64,000 nucleotides of DNA from Streptomyces sp. ISL-66 (GCF_018614135.1 NZ_JAGGOW010000143.1:1-64000), one strand, 5' to 3'; positions 40,112 through 49,299 are shown, counted from the stretch's first letter. A program made the numbers and translations. The notes: generated by a model from the sequence alone, not told the origin.

Positions 40112-41784
40112 GACTGCTCCAGGTACCGGTGGACGAGCATCACGGCCATGGCTCCCTCTCCGACGGCGGACGCGACGCGCTTCGCCGACTGGGCGCGCGC
40201 GTCGCCCGCCACGAACACGCCGGGAATGTTGGTTTCCAGGTGGTACGGCGGGCGGTCCAGCTCCCATTCGCCCGGCGGCCGGCCGTCCGGGGTGAGGTCC
40301 GGTCCGGCCAGGATGAAGCCGTGCTCGTCGCGCAGCACCGTACCGTCCAGCCAGTCGGTCAGCGGGGCCGCGCCGATGAAGACGAACATCCACTGGGCGT
40401 CGACGAGTTCGGTCGCACCGCTGACCGCGTCCCGCAGCGTCAGCTGCTCCAGGTGCCCGTCGCCGTGCGCCGCCTCGACGACGGTCCGGGTCCGCACCGT
40501 GATGTTCGGCGACTCCTCGATCTGCTGGATCAGGTAGTACGACATCGACGCCGCCAAAGATTCCCCGCGCACCAGCAGGGTTACCGACTTCGCGCCCCGC
40601 GCCAGGTACATCGCCGCCTGTCCGGCGGAGTTCGCGCCGCCCACGATGTACACGTCCTGCTCCAGGCAGGAGGCCGCCTCGGTGAGCGAGGAGCCGTAGT
40701 ACACCCCGCGGCCGGTCAGGTCGTCGCAGCCCGGCGCCCCGAGCTGCCGGTAGGAGACACCCGTCGCGAGGATGACGCTGTGCGCGGCGATCGCCGAGCC
40801 GTCGGAGAAGCGGACCACGCGCGCCGCGCCGTTGACCTCCAGCCCGGTGACCTCCCGCGCGGTGAGGATCTCAGCGCCGAACCGGCCGGCCTGGCGGCGG
40901 GCGCGGTCCGTGAGCTGCGCCCCCGACACGCCGTCCGGGAATCCGAGGTAGTTCTCGATGCGGGAGCTCTGCCCGGCCTGCCCGCCGGTCGCCGACCGCT
41001 CGACCAGTACCGTTCGCAGGCCCTCGGAGGCCCCGTACAGTGCCGCGCCGAGCCCGGCCGGGCCGCCGCCGATCACGATGAGGTCGTAGAAATCGGCGGT
41101 CGGCGTCGTCGCCAGCCCCACGTGGGCGGCCAGGTCGGGCTCGTCCGGCTCGATCAGCACGGTGCCCTGCGCGGTGATCACCACGGGCAGCCGGTGTCCG
41201 TCCGCGCCGGCCGCTTCCAGCAGGCGCTGCCCCTCGGGCTCGTCGCAGGAGTACCAGCGGTAGGGGATCTGGTTGCGGGCCAGGAACTCCCGGACGCTGG
41301 AGGACCGCGCCGACCAGCGGTGCCCGACCATCTTGGTGGCCCGCACCGGCCGGTGGTCGCTGGAGCGCCAGGCCGACAGCAGGTCGTCCAGGACCGGGTA
41401 GAGCTTCTCCTCCGGCGGGTCCCACGGCTTGAGGAGGTAGTGGTCGAGGTCGATGACGTTGATCGCGTCGATCGCCGCGTTGGTATCGGCGTACGCGGTC
41501 AGCAGCACGCGCCGCGCGCCCGGGTACACGCCCAGGGCCTGTTCGAGGAACTCGATGCCGTTCATCTGCGGCATCCGGTAGTCGGCGAGGATCACGGCCA
41601 CCAGGTCGCCCCGCAGCTTCAGCTCGCGCAGTGCCTCCAGCGCGGACTCGCCCGTCTCGGCGCGCACGATCCGGTACGTGGCGCCGTAGCGGCGGCGCAG
41701 GTCGCGGGCGATGGCGCGGGACACGCCCGGGTCGTCGTCCACGGTCAGGATGACGGTCCGCGCTGTGCCGGCGACCTCTGTCAT
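40108..41784 (-). CDS. Fused response regulator / thioredoxin-reductase-like flavoprotein
   Basis: 558 residues. A receiver domain (~10-130) has VDDDPG, the phospho-Asp in ILADYRMPQMNGIEFLEQAL, and the Lys in YLLKPWD. A middle segment (~150-225) looks thioredoxin/glutaredoxin-like. The C-terminal ~310 residues are a thioredoxin-reductase-like flavoprotein (DLIVIGGGPAGLGAALYGAS, VYIVGGANSAGQAAMYLARG, GVFVAGDARAQSAKR). The redox CxxC of true thioredoxin reductase is absent: the region reads GAPGCDDLTGRG. It is translationally coupled to the histidine kinase downstream and anmK upstream. I infer phosphorylation-controlled redox signalling. Confidence 0.9.
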   Translation of the reverse strand: MTEVAGTARTVILTVDDDPGVSRAIARDLRRRYGATYRIVRAETGESALEALRELKLRGDLVAVILADYRMPQMNGIEFLEQALGVYPGARRVLLTAYADTNAAIDAINVIDLDHYLLKPWDPPEEKLYPVLDDLLSAWRSSDHRPVRATKMVGHRWSARSSSVREFLARNQIPYRWYSCDEPEGQRLLEAAGADGHRLPVVITAQGTVLIEPDEPDLAAHVGLATTPTADFYDLIVIGGGPAGLGAALYGASEGLRTVLVERSATGGQAGQSSRIENYLGFPDGVSGAQLTDRARRQAGRFGAEILTAREVTGLEVNGAARVVRFSDGSAIAAHSVILATGVSYRQLGAPGCDDLTGRGVYYGSSLTEAASCLEQDVYIVGGANSAGQAAMYLARGAKSVTLLVRGESLAASMSYYLIQQIEESPNITVRTRTVVEAAHGDGHLEQLTLRDAVSGATELVDAQWMFVFIGAAPLTDWLDGTVLRDEHGFILAGPDLTPDGRPPGEWELDRPPYHLETNIPGVFVAGDARAQSAKRVASAVGEGAMAVMLVHRYLEQS

Positions 41785-43133
41785 GCGTCTTCCGCCTCCG
41801 AGCGGCTGGACTGGCGGCACGGCGAGGCGTCCGCGCCCGGTTCCCGCCCATCGTAGGTGCGATCGTCCGGGTTCGCTGCGGGACCCCCGCGGGCCGGGGC
41901 GGCCGGGGTGGTCGGGGTGGTCGTGGGGCGGACGGCCAGCTGGGCGGGGGCTGTCGTCAGCGGCTGCGGCAGGCGCAGGCCGGGGCCGCCGGGCGTGATC
42001 GAGCCGAGGACGGTCGCATGGCGGGCACCGGTGCAGGAGGGAACGGTTCCGGGCAGGCCGTGTGCGGTGAGCCAGCCCAGGACGGCGAAGGCGTAGGCCT
42101 CCTTCGTGCCCGACGGCAGACCGAGCTCGTCCGACGTCCGCAGCGGTGCTCCCCCGTCGTCCCCGCCCAGTTCCTCCCGCAGCCACCGCATCAGCACCGG
42201 GTTGCGGGTCCCGCCGCCCGACGCGATCACCTCCGTCGCCCCGAAGGGGCGGACGGCGTCGGCTACGGTCCGAGCCGTGAGGCGGGTCAGCGTGGCGACG
42301 ACGTCCTCCACGGGCAGCGGATCGAAGGCGTCCAGCGCCGCACGCAGGTAGGCCGTGTGGAAGAGCTCCTTGCCCGTCGTCTTCGGCGCGGGCAGGGCGT
42401 AGTACGGCTCGTCGAGCAGCCATCGCAGCAGGGGTGCGCGGACCCTGCCCCGTGCGGCGAGCCGGCCGTCGGCGTCCATGGTGTACGCACCGCCCGCGGC
42501 GTCGCGCCCCGCCAGCTCCCGCACCGCGGCGTCGATCAGCGCGTTCGCGGGGCCGGTGTCGAAGGCGAGCGGAGCACCACCCGACCCGTGGGCGACCACC
42601 GTCACGTTCCCGATACCGCCCAGGTTGAGCGCGACGGGCACGCCCGGTCGTCCCCGCAGCCACATGACGTCGAAGACGCTCACCAGGGGCGCGCCCTGGC
42701 CGCCGGCGGCCACGTCCCGCGTGCGGAAGCCCGAGACGACGGGGCGGCCGGTGGCTTCGGCGATCCAGGCCGGCTCCCCGATCTGGAGCGTGCCGTGCAC
42801 CCGTCCGGTCTCGGCCCAGTGGTAGACGGTCTGGCCGTGCGATGCGATCAAGTCGGCGCGCCCGCCGCACAGTTCGCGGTCGGCGCGGACCGCCGCCGCG
42901 GCGAAGGCCCGTCCGATGCGCGTGTCGAGCCGGCACACAGTGGCCAGGTCCGTCCCGGCCGGCGGCAGTGCCGCGGCCAGCTCCGCCCGCAGATCGTCTT
43001 CGTACACCGTGCTGATCATGCCCAGCGGGGTGAGCGCCAGCGTGTCCCCGTCCAGGCCGAGGTCGGCGGCGGCCGCGTCGATGGCGTCGTACGACGTGCC
43101 GGACATCAGCCCGACCACCCGCAGGGAGCTCAT
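41781..43133 (-). CDS. anmK: Anhydro-N-acetylmuramic acid kinase
   Basis: 450 residues. VVGLMSGTSYDAIDAAAADL is the ATP-binding start of AnmK, followed by ADLIASHGQTVYHW, LQIGEPAWIAEATG, VALNLGGIGNVT, FDTGPANALIDA and EVIASGGGTRNPVLM. The enzyme phosphorylates and opens 1,6-anhydro-MurNAc during cell-wall recycling in the cytoplasm. The last ~70 residues are a Pro/Thr/Gly-rich extension beyond the usual ~370-residue enzyme. It overlaps its neighbours on both sides by four bases, so it is the second gene of a five-gene operon. Confidence 0.93.
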   Translation of the reverse strand: MSSLRVVGLMSGTSYDAIDAAAADLGLDGDTLALTPLGMISTVYEDDLRAELAAALPPAGTDLATVCRLDTRIGRAFAAAAVRADRELCGGRADLIASHGQTVYHWAETGRVHGTLQIGEPAWIAEATGRPVVSGFRTRDVAAGGQGAPLVSVFDVMWLRGRPGVPVALNLGGIGNVTVVAHGSGGAPLAFDTGPANALIDAAVRELAGRDAAGGAYTMDADGRLAARGRVRAPLLRWLLDEPYYALPAPKTTGKELFHTAYLRAALDAFDPLPVEDVVATLTRLTARTVADAVRPFGATEVIASGGGTRNPVLMRWLREELGGDDGGAPLRTSDELGLPSGTKEAYAFAVLGWLTAHGLPGTVPSCTGARHATVLGSITPGGPGLRLPQPLTTAPAQLAVRPTTTPTTPAAPARGGPAANPDDRTYDGREPGADASPCRQSSRSEAEDA

Positions 43134-44464
43134 CGCAGTGCCCTCACGTGGTCTTCGCCGCGCAGCGTCAGCAGCACGGCGGCGCTGACCGTGCAGGCGG
43201 CCGCCGCGTAGTACGCGGGAACGTCCACGTCCCCGGTCCGCTCGACGACCTCGGTGATGATCAGCCCGGCGCAGCCCGAGAACACGGCGTTGGACAGCGC
43301 GTACGCCAGCCCGAGCCCCGTGTAGCGCACCCTGGTCGGGAACATCTCGGCCAGCATCGCGGGCCCGGGTCCCGCCATCAGCCCCACGGCGGCCCCCGCG
43401 CCGAAGAGCGCGGCCCCCTTCGCGTACGTCGGCACGCCGGTGTCCTGCACCAGGTTCAGCAGCGGCAGTGCGAGGACGGCGACGAGCAGCGCTCCTGTCA
43501 GCATCACCGTCCGCCGCCCGATCCGGTCGCTCACCGTGCCGGCGGGCAGGATCGACGCCGCGAACCCGAGGTTGGCCAGGACGGTGGCGACCAGTGCCTG
43601 CTGGAACGTCGCGTTGAGCGTCGCCTGGAGGTAGGAGGGCAGGACCACCAGGAAGGTGTAGCCGGCCGCCGACCAGCCCATCACCCGCCCGGCGCCCAGC
43701 GCCACGGCCCGGATCGTCTCCCCGGCGCGCGGACGCCGTACGGGCTCGCTCCCCTCGGTGGCGGCCGCTGCGGAGACGGCCCCTACGAAGGCGGGTGTCT
43801 CGTCCAGCCGCAAGCGCAGCCACAGCGCGACGGATCCGAGCGGCAGCGTCAGCAGGAAGGGCACCCGCCAGCCCCACCCGTTCAGCTGCGACGTGGTCAG
43901 CACGGTCGCCAGGAGCGCCGTCGTCCCGGCGCCCGCGAGCAGGCCGAGCGCCACCGTGAACGACTGCCAGGCTCCGCACCGCCCTCGGCGGCCCGGCGGT
44001 GCGCACTCGGTCATGAGCGATACCGCGCCGCCGAACTCCCCGCCCGCCGAGAGCCCTTGGACGATGCGCAGCAGCGTGAGGAGCCAGGGTGCGGCCGCGC
44101 CGATGGAGGCGTACGTCGGCAGTGCGCCGATGAGCGTCGTGGCGCCGGTCATGAGGCAGATGACGAGGACGAGCGTCGGCCGTCGGCCGATGCGGTCGCC
44201 GAGCCGCCCGAACAGCGCCGCGCCGACGGGCCGGAAGAAGAACGCGAGGGCGAACGAGGCGTACGTCTTGACGAGCGCCTCGGCGTCGCTGCCGCCTTCG
44301 GGGGTGAAGAAGTGCGCCGCGATCACGGTGGCGAGGTAGCCGTAGACGCCGAACTCGTACCACTCGATGAAGTTGCCGACGGATCCCGCCACCAGCGCCC
44401 GGCGCGAGCCGGCCGACTGGGTCGTCACGGGAGACCGGACGGAACCGGGGGCGGGCGAGAGCAT
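43130..44464 (-). CDS. MFS transporter, metabolite:proton symporter (MHS) type
   Basis: 444 residues. LVAGSVGNFIEWYEFGVYGY, FRPVGAALFGRLGDRIGRRP and EMFPTRVRYTGLGLAY are hallmarks of the MHS branch (ProP/KgtP-like), which imports osmolytes or organic acids with protons. Twelve hydrophobic segments are visible. It is the first gene of the operon and overlaps anmK by four bases. Importing an anhydro-muropeptide sugar would fit the context, but that is inference. No strong ribosome-binding site precedes the chosen ATG. Confidence 0.88.
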   Translation of the reverse strand: MLSPAPGSVRSPVTTQSAGSRRALVAGSVGNFIEWYEFGVYGYLATVIAAHFFTPEGGSDAEALVKTYASFALAFFFRPVGAALFGRLGDRIGRRPTLVLVICLMTGATTLIGALPTYASIGAAAPWLLTLLRIVQGLSAGGEFGGAVSLMTECAPPGRRGRCGAWQSFTVALGLLAGAGTTALLATVLTTSQLNGWGWRVPFLLTLPLGSVALWLRLRLDETPAFVGAVSAAAATEGSEPVRRPRAGETIRAVALGAGRVMGWSAAGYTFLVVLPSYLQATLNATFQQALVATVLANLGFAASILPAGTVSDRIGRRTVMLTGALLVAVLALPLLNLVQDTGVPTYAKGAALFGAGAAVGLMAGPGPAMLAEMFPTRVRYTGLGLAYALSNAVFSGCAGLIITEVVERTGDVDVPAYYAAAACTVSAAVLLTLRGEDHVRALR

Positions 44465-44598
44465 GGGGCAAGCGTGCTGATCGGGAGGCCCGTCCACAAG
44501 CTCCGTCCGCCATCTGCCGTACGGAGGACGTGGCGCCTCGCGTCGCGGGCGGGATGCGTCCGGATGCGTGCGGGCTCGTCCGGCGGCAGGCTGGGCAG

Positions 44599-44853
44599 AT
44601 GGAGCATGCACCGATCGTCGTGCACCGGATCGCCCCGTCGGGCGGCCGGCGGGTCACGATTCGCGTGGGCGGTACGGAGACGGTCCTCGGCGTCGCGCAC
44701 AAGGATGCCGACCTGATCGAGTTTCTGCGCCGGGTCGAGCTGCCGGACCCGGACGAGCTCGTCTTCGGGGATTCGACGGCGATCGAGTGGCAGGCGGACG
44801 GCCCGCACGTCTACGAGGCCGAGGACGAGCCGCCGCCTGCCGATCTTCCCTGA
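44599..44853 (+). CDS. Small conserved protein, paralogue of the one at 14317
   Basis: 84 residues: IVVHRIAPSGGRRVTIRVGG, then LGVAHKDADLIEFLRRVELP and AIEWQADGPHVYEAED. It aligns end to end with the 74-residue protein at 14317-14541, and the 13 bases before both start codons are similar (GCAGGCTGG then CA). This copy stands alone between the MHS operon and GAPDH, with no phage or IS signs. A beta-strand-rich small domain is likely. The family is not recognised. Confidence 0.75.
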   Translation: MEHAPIVVHRIAPSGGRRVTIRVGGTETVLGVAHKDADLIEFLRRVELPDPDELVFGDSTAIEWQADGPHVYEAEDEPPPADLP

Positions 44854-44972
44854 CCTGCCTACGGGCCACGCGGTGTCGGCCGTCGTGGCCCCGTAGGTCG
44901 TCAGGTCGTAGCCCGTGGGCCTGGCCGTGGGCGGTGGGCCGTGGGCGGTGGGCCGTGGGCCTTGGCCGTGGG

Positions 44973-45971
44973 TCAGCGAGTGGCGATCAGCTCGAGCGTG
45001 TCGATGACGCGGTTCGAGAAGCCCCACTCGTTGTCGTACCAGGCGACCACCTTGATGTGGCGGCCTTCGACGCGGGTGAGGGCGGAGTCGAAGATCGACG
45101 AGGCGGGGTTGCCCGTGATGTCGGAGGACACGAGCGGGTCGTCCGAGTACTCGAGCACGCCGGCGAGCGGCCCGGCCGCCGCGGCGCGGTACGCCTCCAG
45201 CACTTCCTCGCGCGTGACGTCGCGGGCGACGGTGGTGTTGAGCTCGACGATCGATCCGACCGGAACGGGGACGCGGATCGAGTCGCCCGAGAGCTTGCCG
45301 TCGAGGTTGGGCAGCACGAGCCCGATCGCCTTGGCGGCGCCGGTCGTGGTCGGCACGATGTTGACGGCGGCGGCGCGGGCGCGACGGGGATCGCGGTGCG
45401 GGCCGTCCTGCAGGTTCTGCTCCTGCGTGTAGGCGTGCACCGTGGTCATGAAGCCGTGCTCGATGCCCGCGAGCTCGTCGAGCACCGCGGCCAGCGGTGC
45501 GAGCGCGTTGGTCGTGCACGAGGCGTTCGAGACGATCGTGTGCAGGGCCGGGTCGTACTTGTCGCTGTTCACGCCGAATGCGAGCGTGATGTCGGCCCCG
45601 TCAGCCGGCGCGCTGACCAGCACCTTCTTGGCACCCGCGTCGATGTGCGCGCGGGCGGCCTTGGCCGTGGCGAAGCGGCCGGTCGCCTCGAGCACGACGT
45701 CGACCTCGAGCTCGGCCCACGGCAGCTGCGCCGGCTCGCGCTCGGCGAGCACCTTGATGCGGCGGCCGTCGACGACGAGGACGTCCCCGTCCACGGTCAC
45801 CGGGCGGCCGAGGCGGCCGGAGGTCGTGTCGTACGCGAGCAGGCGCGCGAGGGTGGCCGGCTCGGTGAGGTCGTTGACCGCGACGATCTCGAGGTCGCTG
45901 TCGCGTTCGAGCAGCGCGCGCAGCACGTTGCGTCCGATGCGGCCGAATCCGTTGATGGCGATGCGAGTCAT
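44973..45971 (-). CDS. gap: Glyceraldehyde-3-phosphate dehydrogenase, type I
   Basis: 332 residues. MTRIAINGFGRIGRNVLRAL binds NAD, SNASCTTNALAPLA holds the catalytic Cys, and VAWYDNEWGFSNRVIDTL ends the enzyme. All family landmarks and the full length are present. It catalyses the NAD-dependent oxidation of glyceraldehyde 3-phosphate in glycolysis. It stands alone, without pgk or tpi, so it is probably an extra copy rather than the central glycolytic operon gene. A short GGGCCGTGGGC-type direct repeat lies just downstream (about 44917-44970). Confidence 0.95.
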   Translation of the reverse strand: MTRIAINGFGRIGRNVLRALLERDSDLEIVAVNDLTEPATLARLLAYDTTSGRLGRPVTVDGDVLVVDGRRIKVLAEREPAQLPWAELEVDVVLEATGRFATAKAARAHIDAGAKKVLVSAPADGADITLAFGVNSDKYDPALHTIVSNASCTTNALAPLAAVLDELAGIEHGFMTTVHAYTQEQNLQDGPHRDPRRARAAAVNIVPTTTGAAKAIGLVLPNLDGKLSGDSIRVPVPVGSIVELNTTVARDVTREEVLEAYRAAAAGPLAGVLEYSDDPLVSSDITGNPASSIFDSALTRVEGRHIKVVAWYDNEWGFSNRVIDTLELIATR

Positions 45972-46203
45972 GGTGTGTCTCCCTGTCCCTGTCCCTTGGG
46001 TTCGCCCCCAGGTTCGCGCGTGGCGGCCGCCGGTGACAGCGGCGCGATCGCCATGGTCCGCAAGGATCGCGCCAACGGCCGCCAACTGGTGCGGCTAACG
46101 GGGCGGACGACGGCGTACGAGGGCGTAGGGGTAGCCCGTCCGGGGCGGCGTCCGACAGGTAGTCCGTGCGCGTAGTCGCGCGTAGGCCGTACGGGCCGGC
46201 GGG

Positions 46204-47160
46204 TCACTCGCCCTGGGCGAAAGTGCGCCGGTACTCGCTCGGCGTGGTGCGCAGGATGTGCTGGAAGTGCAGCCGCAGGTTCGCGCCGGTCCCGAGGCCG
46301 ACGTCCGCGGCGATCTGCTCGACGCCCCGCTCCGAACGCTCCAGCAGTTCGCGGGCCATGTCGATGCGGGCGCGCATCACCCATTGCATCGGGGTGTATC
46401 CGGTGTCTTCGGCGAAGCGCCGCGAGAACGTGCGCGGCGACACCGCCGCGTGCCGGGCGAGCACTTCCAGGGTGAGGGGCTCGCCGAGCCGGTGGAGCGC
46501 CCACTCGCGGGTGGCGGCGAACCGCTCGCCGAGCGGCTCGGGCACGCTGCGCGGGACGTACTGTGCCTGGCCACCGCTGCGGTAGGGGGCCGCGACCAGC
46601 CGCCGGGCCGTGTGGTTCGACGCGGCCACGCCGAGGTCGGTGCGCAGGACGTGCAGGCACAGGTCGATGCCGGAGGCGGCACCGGCCGAGGTCAGCATGC
46701 TGCCCTCGTCGACGAACAGGACGTTCTCGTCGACCCGGACCAGCGGCCACTTCGCCGCGAGCGCCCGCGCGTAGTGCCAGTGCGTCGTCGCGCGCTTGCC
46801 GTCGAGCAGGCCCGTGGCGGCGAGCGCGAAGGCGCCCGTGGAGATGGCGGCGAGTCGCGCGCCCCTACTGTGGGCCTCGATCAGCGCGTCGACCACGGCC
46901 CGCGGCGGGTCCTCCCGGTCCGGGAACCGGTAGCCGGGGACGAAGACGGTGTCGGCCCACGCGAGGGCCTCGAGGCCGTGGGCGACGGAGTAGGCCAGGC
47001 CGTCTCCGCCGGTCACGAGCCCGGGCTCCGCGCCGCACACCCGTACCTCGTACGGCATGCTCGCGCGGGTCGTGAACACCTGCGCGGGAATGCCGACGTC
47101 GAGGGGCTTCGCCCCTTCGAGGACGAGGACGGCGACGTGATGGGGGCGGGAGGCTGGCAC
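46204..47160 (-). CDS. GlxA-family AraC-type transcriptional regulator
   Basis: 318 residues from a GTG at 47160. The N-terminal DJ-1/PfpI-like domain has HHVAVLVLEGAKPLDVGIPA, RGARLAAISTGAFALAATG (the nucleophile-elbow position is Thr-Gly, not Cys) and LTSAGAASGIDLCLHVL. The C-terminal AraC DNA-binding domain has VLARHAAVSPRTFSRRFAED and IAADVGLGTGANLRLHFQHI. Such proteins sense small metabolites. The target is probably nearby, with the GAPDH gene downstream on the same strand a candidate. Confidence 0.92.
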   Translation of the reverse strand: MPASRPHHVAVLVLEGAKPLDVGIPAQVFTTRASMPYEVRVCGAEPGLVTGGDGLAYSVAHGLEALAWADTVFVPGYRFPDREDPPRAVVDALIEAHSRGARLAAISTGAFALAATGLLDGKRATTHWHYARALAAKWPLVRVDENVLFVDEGSMLTSAGAASGIDLCLHVLRTDLGVAASNHTARRLVAAPYRSGGQAQYVPRSVPEPLGERFAATREWALHRLGEPLTLEVLARHAAVSPRTFSRRFAEDTGYTPMQWVMRARIDMARELLERSERGVEQIAADVGLGTGANLRLHFQHILRTTPSEYRRTFAQGE

Positions 47161-47227
47161 GGAAAGAGGTTACGTGGGGGTTCGGGGGCTCCTGACCTCG
47201 GCCGGGCCGCCGCCGCGTGTCCTACAA

Positions 47228-47842
47228 CTAGGCCAGCTGGTCCGTGGGGCGCTTGTAGTAGCGCCAGGGGAAGGACCAGGCACCGACCTGTGTCCATCCC
47301 TCCGCCTTCATGCGTCTGCGCTGGCCGCCGAAGGTCCGTCGGTGTTCCCAGATCCGGTCGGAGGCTTCCACCAGGAGGAAGAGCGGTCCGTAGTCCACCA
47401 GGTGCCAGCCGTCCCTCGCGGCCCCGTCGAGTTCGGCCATCTCGTTGAATGCGGTGACCGGGGTGATGGTCCGGCGCGCCGGCGCGCCGGGCGCGTGGTC
47501 CGCCGGACCGGTCGCGGAACCGGGCTCGGGCGCGGGCTCGGGAGCGGGCGACTTGACGGCGAACCGCTGCTGGGCCGCCTGCCGGCTCACCCCCAGGACC
47601 CCGCCCACGCTGTCCCAGCTGTGGCCCGCCGCCCTGGCCCCCTGGATGGCTTGCCGCAGGAGCCGGCTGGATTCCTCGGCTCCCACGCGGGCCGCGGCCA
47701 CCAGGCGCAGGAAGCCCTCCGGGTCGTGCTCCAGTGAGGCGGCGAGGCCTTCGGGACCGCCGAGGACGGCTCCCGCGATCTCTTCCCGGATGGCGGCGAT
47801 CTCCTGCGCACTGAGCAGTGGGGCCGGGGGGGCTTCGCTCAT
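47228..47842 (-). CDS. HTH-containing protein of unknown function
   Basis: 204 residues. A helix-turn-helix near residues 70-95 (AAGHSWDSVGGVLGVSRQAA) is followed by an Ala/Pro linker and a C-terminal domain (RDGWHLVDYGPLFLLVEASD, WTQVGAWSFPWRYYKRP) that I do not recognise. The ATG at 47842 overlaps the stop of the upstream membrane-protein gene (ATGA), so the pair is coupled. The dyad at 48201-48247 could be its operator. It is a likely transcription factor. Confidence 0.7.
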   Translation of the reverse strand: MSEAPPAPLLSAQEIAAIREEIAGAVLGGPEGLAASLEHDPEGFLRLVAAARVGAEESSRLLRQAIQGARAAGHSWDSVGGVLGVSRQAAQQRFAVKSPAPEPAPEPGSATGPADHAPGAPARRTITPVTAFNEMAELDGAARDGWHLVDYGPLFLLVEASDRIWEHRRTFGGQRRRMKAEGWTQVGAWSFPWRYYKRPTDQLA

Positions 47843-48198
47843 CGCCCCTCTCCTCCGGTTCCCCGGGCGGGAGCCAACGGCTCCAGCGCGTCGAGCAGTT
47901 CCTCGTCGCGGACTCGTCGCGCCGTACCGTCCGGCGCGACATCGCAAGCGGGGGCGGGAACGGGGGCGGGCTGTGCCCTCAGGGTGGCGAGCAGGGCGCC
48001 CATCGCCCCGACGAGGACGAGGTCCGCGCCGATGAGCGCGGCGGTGCCGCCCGTCCCGAGGTGGTCGGCGAAGGACATGGCCACGGCGATCAGGCTGATG
48101 GCGAGGGCGATCAGGCCCAGAGCGGAGGCCAGTGCGGGATGGGGGGTCGCGGAGGCGCCGGGTCCGGCGTCGGCCGGGGCGTTCTGGGAGGGGTTCAT
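47839..48198 (-). CDS. Small two-span membrane protein
   Basis: 119 residues with two hydrophobic segments (about 25-45: LGLIALAISLIAVAMSF; about 51-70: AALIGADLVLVGAMGALLAT), a Pro/Ala-rich segment and an acidic tail (RDEELLDALEPL). AAGGAAG lies about 12 bases before the ATG. It is coupled to the HTH gene by a four-base overlap. No family is recognised. It may anchor or sense for the HTH protein, which would be the same membrane-plus-HTH layout as the DUF2975/XRE pair at 0.6-1.3 kb. Confidence 0.65.
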   Translation of the reverse strand: MNPSQNAPADAGPGASATPHPALASALGLIALAISLIAVAMSFADHLGTGGTAALIGADLVLVGAMGALLATLRAQPAPVPAPACDVAPDGTARRVRDEELLDALEPLAPARGTGGEGR

Positions 48199-48200
48199 GA

Positions 48201-48247
48201 CGTCAAGACTTCCTTGACATGATCATCTTGTCAAGGGAATCTTGACG
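48201..48247. promoter_or_regulatory. Nested inverted repeats upstream of the HTH operon
   Basis: Outer arms CGTCAAGA (48201-48208) and TCTTGACG (48240-48247) enclose inner arms CCTTGACA (48212-48219) and TGTCAAGG (48229-48236), all perfect. The dyad lies directly before the minus-strand start codon, and TTGACA within it could be a -35 box, so binding would block the promoter. Confidence 0.75.
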
Positions 48248-48279
48248 CCAGGTGACGCTTCGACCATCGCTCCCCACCG

Positions 48280-48996
48280 CTACGCCTCCCGCTCGCCGCC
48301 GGCGAGGAGGTCACGCAAGGCGGCATCGGCGCGGTCGTCAAGGGTGGTGGCGAGCTGGGCCAGTTCCTCGCGGCGTTGCGCGTCCGCCCGCCCTCTCAGG
48401 CGCGCCGCCCAGAGCCTCTTCCGCTCGTCGGTGATCCCGGCCGTCTCGTTGAACAGCGCGTACAGGGCGTACCAGCGCACGGCGTCGTGGTCGTCTCCGG
48501 CCAGCCGCAGGAGGGCGTCCACGACCCGCGCCTGCGTCCGGTCGGGATCGGCCATGCCGGGCAGAGCGGCGGCCACCGCGAAACGTACGGGCTGCTCCGC
48601 GTGAGCCTGGTGGTCGAGTACCAGGTCGAGGGCCCGGCGGGCATGGTGGTAACCCAGTACCGAGATCATCCAGCCGAGGACCTCCGGATCGGGCTCGTCC
48701 GCCATCTCGGCCAGGACCACATCGATGGTTTCCGCGGTGAAGGGCCGACGCCCTTCGGTGCCGTACGGGCCCAGTTCGCGCAGGACCCGCGCCCCCAGCT
48801 CCCGCTCGACGGGATCGTCACAGGCCAGCAGGCGCGCCGCACGGTCGAAGACTTCCCGGGTCGGGCGGCCGTGCAGGGCTAGCAGAGAGGGCAGGGGGCC
48901 GTCATCCGCGCCCTCTCCGCTGCCATCCCTGCCCACCTCGCCCAGTGCGCTCGCGAACAGGTCGTCCGTAGATCCGCCGGCTCCGCCGACTCCCAT
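48280..48996 (-). CDS. HEAT-repeat protein
   Basis: 238 residues from the ATG at 48996, which follows GGGGGG by a few bases. Helical repeats with VERELGARVLRELGPYG, DPEVLGWMISVLGYHHARRA, PVRFAVAAALPGMADPD and HDAVRWYALYALFNETAG are HEAT/armadillo-like. These fold as a protein-binding solenoid. The acidic N-terminal 50 residues are probably disordered. The partner and role are unknown; similar proteins are frequent singletons in Streptomyces. Confidence 0.8.
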   Translation of the reverse strand: MGVGGAGGSTDDLFASALGEVGRDGSGEGADDGPLPSLLALHGRPTREVFDRAARLLACDDPVERELGARVLRELGPYGTEGRRPFTAETIDVVLAEMADEPDPEVLGWMISVLGYHHARRALDLVLDHQAHAEQPVRFAVAAALPGMADPDRTQARVVDALLRLAGDDHDAVRWYALYALFNETAGITDERKRLWAARLRGRADAQRREELAQLATTLDDRADAALRDLLAGGEREA

Positions 48997-49272
48997 GCGA
49001 TTTCCCCCCCATCCCATGGCCCGTAGCCACTCCCGACCCGCACCCCGCCGAGGGCCGCCCACATTCTCACAGGGGCCCTCGCCGACCCGGAACGCCCATC
49101 GGCGACCAGGGCGGGCGCCCGCGCGCCCTCGCCCCTGGCGCGCAGCAGCTCGACGGTCAGGCCGCCCACGGGACGAGCTCGGGCAAACCAGCCAAGGCGC
49201 TCCGGGTGGCGTCGAGTTGACGGGAGCCCAGATCTCGAGAGGTGCCACCGAGACCCTTTTCAGAGCCATGTG

Positions 49273-49299
49273 ATGTGTGCCATGTTACATCGCACACAT
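49273..49299. promoter_or_regulatory. Inverted repeat upstream of the collagenase gene
   Basis: ATGTGTGC (49273-49280) and GCACACAT (49292-49299) are perfect inverted arms 11 bases apart, about 120 bases before the collagenase start codon. This is a plausible regulator site for extracellular protease control. Confidence 0.6.
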
